NCBI GenBank assembly: GCA_036268295.1 | Contig: DATAUK010000026.1 | Location: forward strand, 1 to 64,000 | Length of the DNA stretch: 64,000 nucleotides | Origin: DATAUK01 sp036268295 | Lineage (GTDB): Bacteria; Actinomycetota; Actinomycetes; JAFAQI01 | Direction of reading: 5' to 3' | In this document: positions 60,457 to 64,000 of the stretch, in pieces | Layout of the letters: every line of letters begins with the position of its first letter | Numbering within the stretch: the first letter of the stretch is position 1 | Notes under the pieces: generated by a model | What the model saw: only the letters and a program-made list of their open reading frames with translations | Databases searched by the model: none | Told to the model about the DNA's origin: nothing | Made by a program: the position numbers and the translations under genes

Positions 60457-62007
60457 CTAGGCGACCTTGAACTGCGCGATCGAGGCGCGAAGCTCAGCAG
60501 CCAACGTGTTGAGCTGCGCGGCTGCGGCGGCCGACTGCTTGGAGCCGACGGCGTACTGCCGGGAGACATCGGAGACCTGGGTCATCGCGGCGACGACCTG
60601 GTCGGAGGCTGATCGCTGTTGCTGGGTGGCGACCGAGATCTCCTTGGCTGCGGTGGTGGTCTCGTCGACCATGCCGGAGATCCGCTCGAGGGCATCGACC
60701 ACGCCGCGGGCGAGGTTCGATCCGTTCCGGACGTCCTTGGCGCCTTCTTCGCTCGCCATGATCGTCGCGCTGGTCTCGGCCTGGATCTCGGCGACGATCG
60801 CCTGGATCTGGCCGGTTGACTGCTGCGCGCGCTCGGCGAGCTTGCGGACCTCGGAGGCGACGACCGCGAAGCCGCGGCCATTCTCACCGGCGCGCGCCGC
60901 CTCGATCGCCGCGTTTAGGGCAAGCAGGTTGGTCTGGTCGGCGAGGTCGTTGATCACGTCGAGGATGCGGCCGATCTCCTGGCCCTTCTCGCCGAGGGAG
61001 ATGGCGCGGCCGCCGATCTGGTCGACCCGTGCCGCGATCGTGTCCATCGCGAGAACGCTCGCCGAGACCGCCTTGCGGCCGTCCTCCGCGTGACGCAGTG
61101 TCTCCGCGGCGTACCGCGCGACCGCCTCCGAGGTCTCGGCGATCTGGGCGGCGGTGGCGGCAAGCTCTTCGATCGTCGAGGTGGTCTCGGTGACGGCCGA
61201 TGACTGCTGGCTGGCGGACGCCGCGTGCTCCTCGGCGGTGGCGAGGAGCTCGACGGCTGCGGCCACGATCTGGTCACCGCCGCCTCTGATCTGACCGACC
61301 AGGCCACGAAGGTTTCCCAGCGTCTCGTCGAACGCGATTGAGAGATGGCCGAGCACCTCCTGGGTCTCGTGGTCGGAGACCACCTGGACCGAGAGGTCGC
61401 CTTGGGCGGCCTGCGCCAGCGCGCGTGAGAGGTCGGCGACGGTCGACTTGAGCTCGTCGCGCTCGACCTCGGCCGCCGCCCGCTGCTGCTCGAGAGAGTT
61501 GGAGACCGCGCTGCCAAGCAGGGCGACGAGCGGCGAGCAAAGGCCGATCAGGACGATGGCGCCGAGGTTGGCGCGGTTGAGCTCATGGGCGATCCAGGTC
61601 GCAGCCACCAGGCCGCCGAACATCCCGATCGAATGGATGACCGCGATCGCGCGGTTGGGTGCGATCACCGACGCGCCAGCAGTGGTGACGATCATGAGCA
61701 GCCAGAACGGCCCGGCCACGCCACCGGTCAGCGCGACGACGGCGATCACGACGGCGAGGTCGAGGGTGCCCATGGTGAGCAGGTAAGGAATCTCGGCGCT
61801 CTCGGCATGCTCTCGCATCCAGGGCACGCCGAGTTGCATCAGTACCGGGACGATCCCGAGAACCAGCCAGAAGTACAGGACGAACCGATGGGTGTGCGTC
61901 GGGCCGTGGCCGAGTGAGGCCAGGATCACGACCGCGATCGCCGCAGCGATCAACTTGCCGAGGCTCGCGATGCTCGCTTCCCGCGAGAGCCTATTCCACG
62001 CTGTCAC
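60457..62007 (-). CDS. Methyl-accepting chemotaxis protein with six-helix sensor
   Basis: 516 residues. The N-terminal 180 residues hold about six membrane helices (for example LIAAAIAVVILASLG, YFWLVLGIVPVLMQLG, LDLAVVIAVVALTGG, AIVLIGLCSPLVALLG) and no large periplasmic domain. A HAMP-like linker follows (LSRALAQAAQGDLSVQV). The cytoplasmic coiled coil has the MCP hairpin DLADQTNLLALNAAIEAARAGENGRGFAVVASEVRKLAERA. No cheA, cheW or flagellar genes are in the window. It probably senses a membrane or intracellular cue. Divergent from the VOC gene. Confidence 0.92.
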   Translation of the reverse strand: MTAWNRLSREASIASLGKLIAAAIAVVILASLGHGPTHTHRFVLYFWLVLGIVPVLMQLGVPWMREHAESAEIPYLLTMGTLDLAVVIAVVALTGGVAGPFWLLMIVTTAGASVIAPNRAIAVIHSIGMFGGLVAATWIAHELNRANLGAIVLIGLCSPLVALLGSAVSNSLEQQRAAAEVERDELKSTVADLSRALAQAAQGDLSVQVVSDHETQEVLGHLSIAFDETLGNLRGLVGQIRGGGDQIVAAAVELLATAEEHAASASQQSSAVTETTSTIEELAATAAQIAETSEAVARYAAETLRHAEDGRKAVSASVLAMDTIAARVDQIGGRAISLGEKGQEIGRILDVINDLADQTNLLALNAAIEAARAGENGRGFAVVASEVRKLAERAQQSTGQIQAIVAEIQAETSATIMASEEGAKDVRNGSNLARGVVDALERISGMVDETTTAAKEISVATQQQRSASDQVVAAMTQVSDVSRQYAVGSKQSAAAAAQLNTLAAELRASIAQFKVA

Positions 62008-62152
62008 GATGACCTTCCCCGCCCGAGATGACTTCCCGCGTCTGCATCGGGTGTTTGCGCTTTCGGATGAAGCGCGCCGCCCGGTATCAGAGCTAATGAG
62101 GCTTATTTCCGGCCGCTGCGCTCAGCCGTTCAGGCCCAACCGAGGGGACATC

Positions 62153-62596
62153 GTGGCGCTGCAGTCGTTTTCCCACGTCGGGATCTGCGTGTCCGACCTC
62201 GAGCGCTCCACCGGCTTCTACACCGAGGTGCTGGGCTTCCGGGTGCTGTTCTCCGTCGACTTCTCCGATGAGCTGACCGTGACGATGGAGGCCGAAGGCG
62301 GCTTCACCTCTCGGATGCTGGCCCGCGACGACGTCCGGGTCGAGCTGCTGCACTGGCACGACCGCGAGGTCAGCGGCGACGCCTCGCGACGGGCGATGAC
62401 GTCCCGCGGGATGACTCACCTAGCCTTCCGGGTCGACGCGGTCGACGAGCTGTTCGAGCTGGCGGCGTCGCACGGCGGAGCCGCCCATCCGGCAACGTTG
62501 ACCGACCTCGGCGGTGGCGTGCAGGTCGTCTACCTGACCGACCCCGACGGCGCACGGATCGAGTGCATGGCCGGCGTTCCCGATCTCGCCGGCTGA
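62153..62596 (+). CDS. VOC-superfamily (glyoxalase-like) protein
   Basis: 147 residues from GTG 62153, after GAGGGGAC; the longer frame upstream overlaps the chemoreceptor region and is not used. Two beta-alpha-beta-beta-beta modules: FSHVGICVSDLERSTGFYTEVLGFRVLF and RGMTHLAFRVDAVDELFELAASHGG, with LTDPDGARIECM at the end. Candidate metal ligands are His8, Glu or Gln in the middle, His after MTH, and Glu near the end (RIECM). Substrate unknown. Confidence 0.9.
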   Translation: MALQSFSHVGICVSDLERSTGFYTEVLGFRVLFSVDFSDELTVTMEAEGGFTSRMLARDDVRVELLHWHDREVSGDASRRAMTSRGMTHLAFRVDAVDELFELAASHGGAAHPATLTDLGGGVQVVYLTDPDGARIECMAGVPDLAG

Positions 62597-62622
62597 GCAC
62601 ACGCCGGCCGGCTACAGATGGG

Positions 62623-62687
62623 TCGCCGAGCCTTACGTTTCGTTCGTAAACCGGGCCGCGCAAGAAACGAACCGTACGGCTCGGCGA
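62623..62687. terminator. Imperfect hairpin after the VOC gene
   Basis: TCGCCGAGCC (62623-62632) pairs exactly with GGCTCGGCGA (62678-62687); the inner parts (TACGTTTCG against CGAACCGTAC) pair partly. It lies 27 bases after the VOC stop and probably ends that transcript. Confidence 0.5.
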
Positions 62688-62854
62688 TCGTTTGGTATGC
62701 GCTGTTCCATGACGCCGACGGGCTGCGCCAGTCGGCCAGTCGGCGCCAGCGGCACACCGCACGGCTCGCTTACGCTTGCGCTTCGCACGACGCCTATTAC
62801 GGATCGTCGTAGTCCTGACCCGGGTCGGGCTCGGCGCCAGGATCGGAGCACGCC

Positions 62855-63519
62855 ATGCCCACACGACTTCGTCCGTCGCCGGCGTTGATCGTTGCGACCC
62901 CCGCCCTGTTCGTCGCGATCGGCGGCAGCGCCTACGCGGCATCGACGATCAGCGGCAGTTCGATCAAGAACCACTCAATCGCGGGCCGCAAGGTGATCGA
63001 CAACACCCTGACCGGTAGGCAGATCAAGGAGTCGCGGCTCGCCACGGTGCCGCGCGCCGCCAGCGCCAAAACGGTCGGCGGCATAACGATGCGCAAGGTC
63101 TTCTACGCGCCGAAGACCAAATCCGCGACGCCGACCCCGATCCTGCACCTGGGCGGTCTCGTGCTGACGGCCACCTGCGGCAACGGCGACCTCGAGGTCG
63201 TCATGACCAGCACGGCCGCCACGCCCACTTGGCATCGGAGATGTTCGACTCCGCAGGCGGCGGCGCCGCCGACGGGCTGCACCGTTCCGATTTCGGGCCC
63301 AACAGCGCGTTTCACTTCGGCGAGTCTCTCGGCGACGGAAACGCTTGGGGCGAGACGTCGTTCACGTACACCCGGGCGAATGGGATCATCGTGAACGGCC
63401 AGCTGTCCTTCGACAGCAGCGACCTCAATCCGACTGATCCCGGGGACGGTGACATCTTCGATCACACCGCCAAGTGCCTGGTCAGCGGATTCGTCACGTC
63501 CACGACCGCCTCCCGATAG
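62855..63519 (+). pseudogene. Secreted orphan gene with a frameshift
   Basis: From ATG 62855 the frame reads a signal peptide (ALIVATPALFVAIGGSAYAA) and then repeats of the kind ISGSSIKNHSIAGRKVIDN and LTGRQIKESRL, continuing to GDLEVVMTSTAATP at about 63220. The natural continuation (HLASEMFDSAGGGAADGLH, WGETSFTYTRANG, NGQLSFDSSDLNPTDPG, ending TTASR) is in the next frame and ends at 63519. A one-base change near 63210-63230 explains the break. The family is common in actinobacteria and is of unknown function. Decay or a sequencing error are the two explanations. Confidence 0.65.
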
Positions 63520-63613
63520 AGTCCGTACCGCGGCCACGGCCTGGCGTCGAGCGCCGTGGAAGCTCGTATCGTATTTCGCGAATTCCGGGCGTTCCCGACC
63601 TGTCGGTGAGCTG

Positions 63614-64000
63614 ATGGCGACGTACGTCGTCACCGGGTCGGCGTCTGGCATCGGTGCGGCGACTCGCGCTCGGTTGGAAGCCGCCGGGCATCGGGTCATC
63701 GGCGTCGATCTCGCCGGCGCCGAGGTCGCCGCAGATCTCGCTGACGCCGCCGGTCGCCAGGCCGCGATCGAGCAGGTGACTGCACACTGCGACGGATCGC
63801 TCGGCGGGCTGGTCGCCTGCGCCGGTCTGGCCGGCCTACCGGAGCGGGCGGCGTCGCGGCTGGTCAGCGTCAACTACTTCGGATCGGTCGAGGTGGCCGT
63901 CGGTTTGCGCGACGCGCTGACGGCCGGTGGTGGCTCGGTGGTCGCGATGAGCTCGAACTCCACGACCTGCCAACCGGGCTTCTCACTCGAGCTCGTCGAT
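63614..64000 (+). CDS. Short-chain dehydrogenase/reductase, partial at window end
   Basis: 129 codons visible from ATG 63614 to the window end. NAD(P)-binding motif is YVVTGSASGIGAAT with RVIGVDLAGAEVAAD, then GGLVACAGLAG (NAG-like) and VSVNYFGSVEV, then SVVAMSSNSTTC with the catalytic serine region. The Tyr/Lys pair lies beyond the window. Family and start are clear; substrate is not. GGTGAGCTG lies just upstream of the ATG. Confidence 0.85.
   Translation, partial: MATYVVTGSASGIGAATRARLEAAGHRVIGVDLAGAEVAADLADAAGRQAAIEQVTAHCDGSLGGLVACAGLAGLPERAASRLVSVNYFGSVEVAVGLRDALTAGGGSVVAMSSNSTTCQPGFSLELVD

Noticed and set aside
61892..62152. N-terminal extension of the VOC protein
   Set aside because: Overlaps the divergent chemoreceptor start and the VOC fold starts right after GTG 62153, which has its own ribosome-binding site.

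Overview
The window is high-GC DNA with the codon bias, GTG/TTG starts and gene families of an actinomycete. A block from clpS to rdgB (about 25.8-31.5 kb) has nearly the gene order of mycobacterial chromosomes around pncB1-clpS-mec-cysO-cysM-murI-rph. An SsgA-like protein, an Rpf-type muralytic protein behind a cyclic-di-AMP riboswitch, two LytR-CpsA-Psr proteins and two secreted sedolisins suggest a morphologically complex soil actinobacterium, perhaps Frankiales-like. The genus cannot be fixed from the sequence. Almost everything is chromosomal housekeeping or envelope biology. No phage, CRISPR array or secondary-metabolite cluster is visible.

Layout. 1-2.9 kb looks like the right edge of an integrated element: short direct repeats, a gene broken by two frameshifts, a secreted orphan, and a 26-bp fragment of a tRNA or tmRNA 3' end. 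3.0-10.3 kb holds an HTH regulator, a stop-interrupted gene remnant, a quinoprotein-like lipoprotein, a sedolisin, a cupin, a choice-of-anchor-P-like protein and small ORFs. 10.4-13.8 kb has DUF6457-mobA-fdhD (molybdenum cofactor), a redoxin and a vapBC pair. 13.9-22.9 kb carries an acyl-CoA dehydrogenase, a second sedolisin, P450, YqgE, an aldose epimerase, an ATP-binding anti-sigma-like protein and an acyl-CoA synthetase. 22.9-25.8 kb is an EamA-pncB-pncA operon. 25.8-31.6 kb is the conserved clpS-DUF2017-mec-cysO-cysM, murI-MBL-rph-rdgB block, ending in an odd tRNA. 31.7-35 kb has a geranylgeranyl-reductase-like flavoprotein, bcp, DUF3618, an Rrf2 regulator and ssgA-like. 35-42.2 kb is an envelope cluster (DUF3048, LCP, GT2, LCP, SpoIID). 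42-51.7 kb holds pirin, SDR, SCO6745-like, rpf, an ABC exporter, a secreted-repeat protein, a shortened YceI, a CocE-like hydrolase and an MpaB/DUF2236 oxygenase. 51.7-59.9 kb is a full kdp operon (micro-ORF, kdpF, A, B, C, D, E). 60-64 kb has a chemoreceptor, a VOC protein, a frameshifted secreted gene and the start of an SDR gene.

How genes work together. Many neighbours overlap by 1-4 bases and are probably translationally coupled: EamA/pncB/pncA, fdhD/mobA/DUF6457, murI/MBL, rph/rdgB, P450/yqgE and the kdp genes. The kdp genes form a complete high-affinity K+ uptake system with its own two-component control. mec-cysO-cysM is the sulfur-carrier route to cysteine.

Most notable non-gene signals: an 82-bp palindromic element present twice (10.3 and 35.0 kb); a 30-bp unit repeated four times across the stop codons of two convergent genes (32.9 kb); a tRNA with a UAG anticodon but no long variable arm (31.5 kb); a 28-bp hairpin where yceI ends early (48.6 kb); and several micro-ORFs with good ribosome-binding sites. 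No clearly novel multi-gene system was found; the best leads are these repeat, RNA and small-gene observations.
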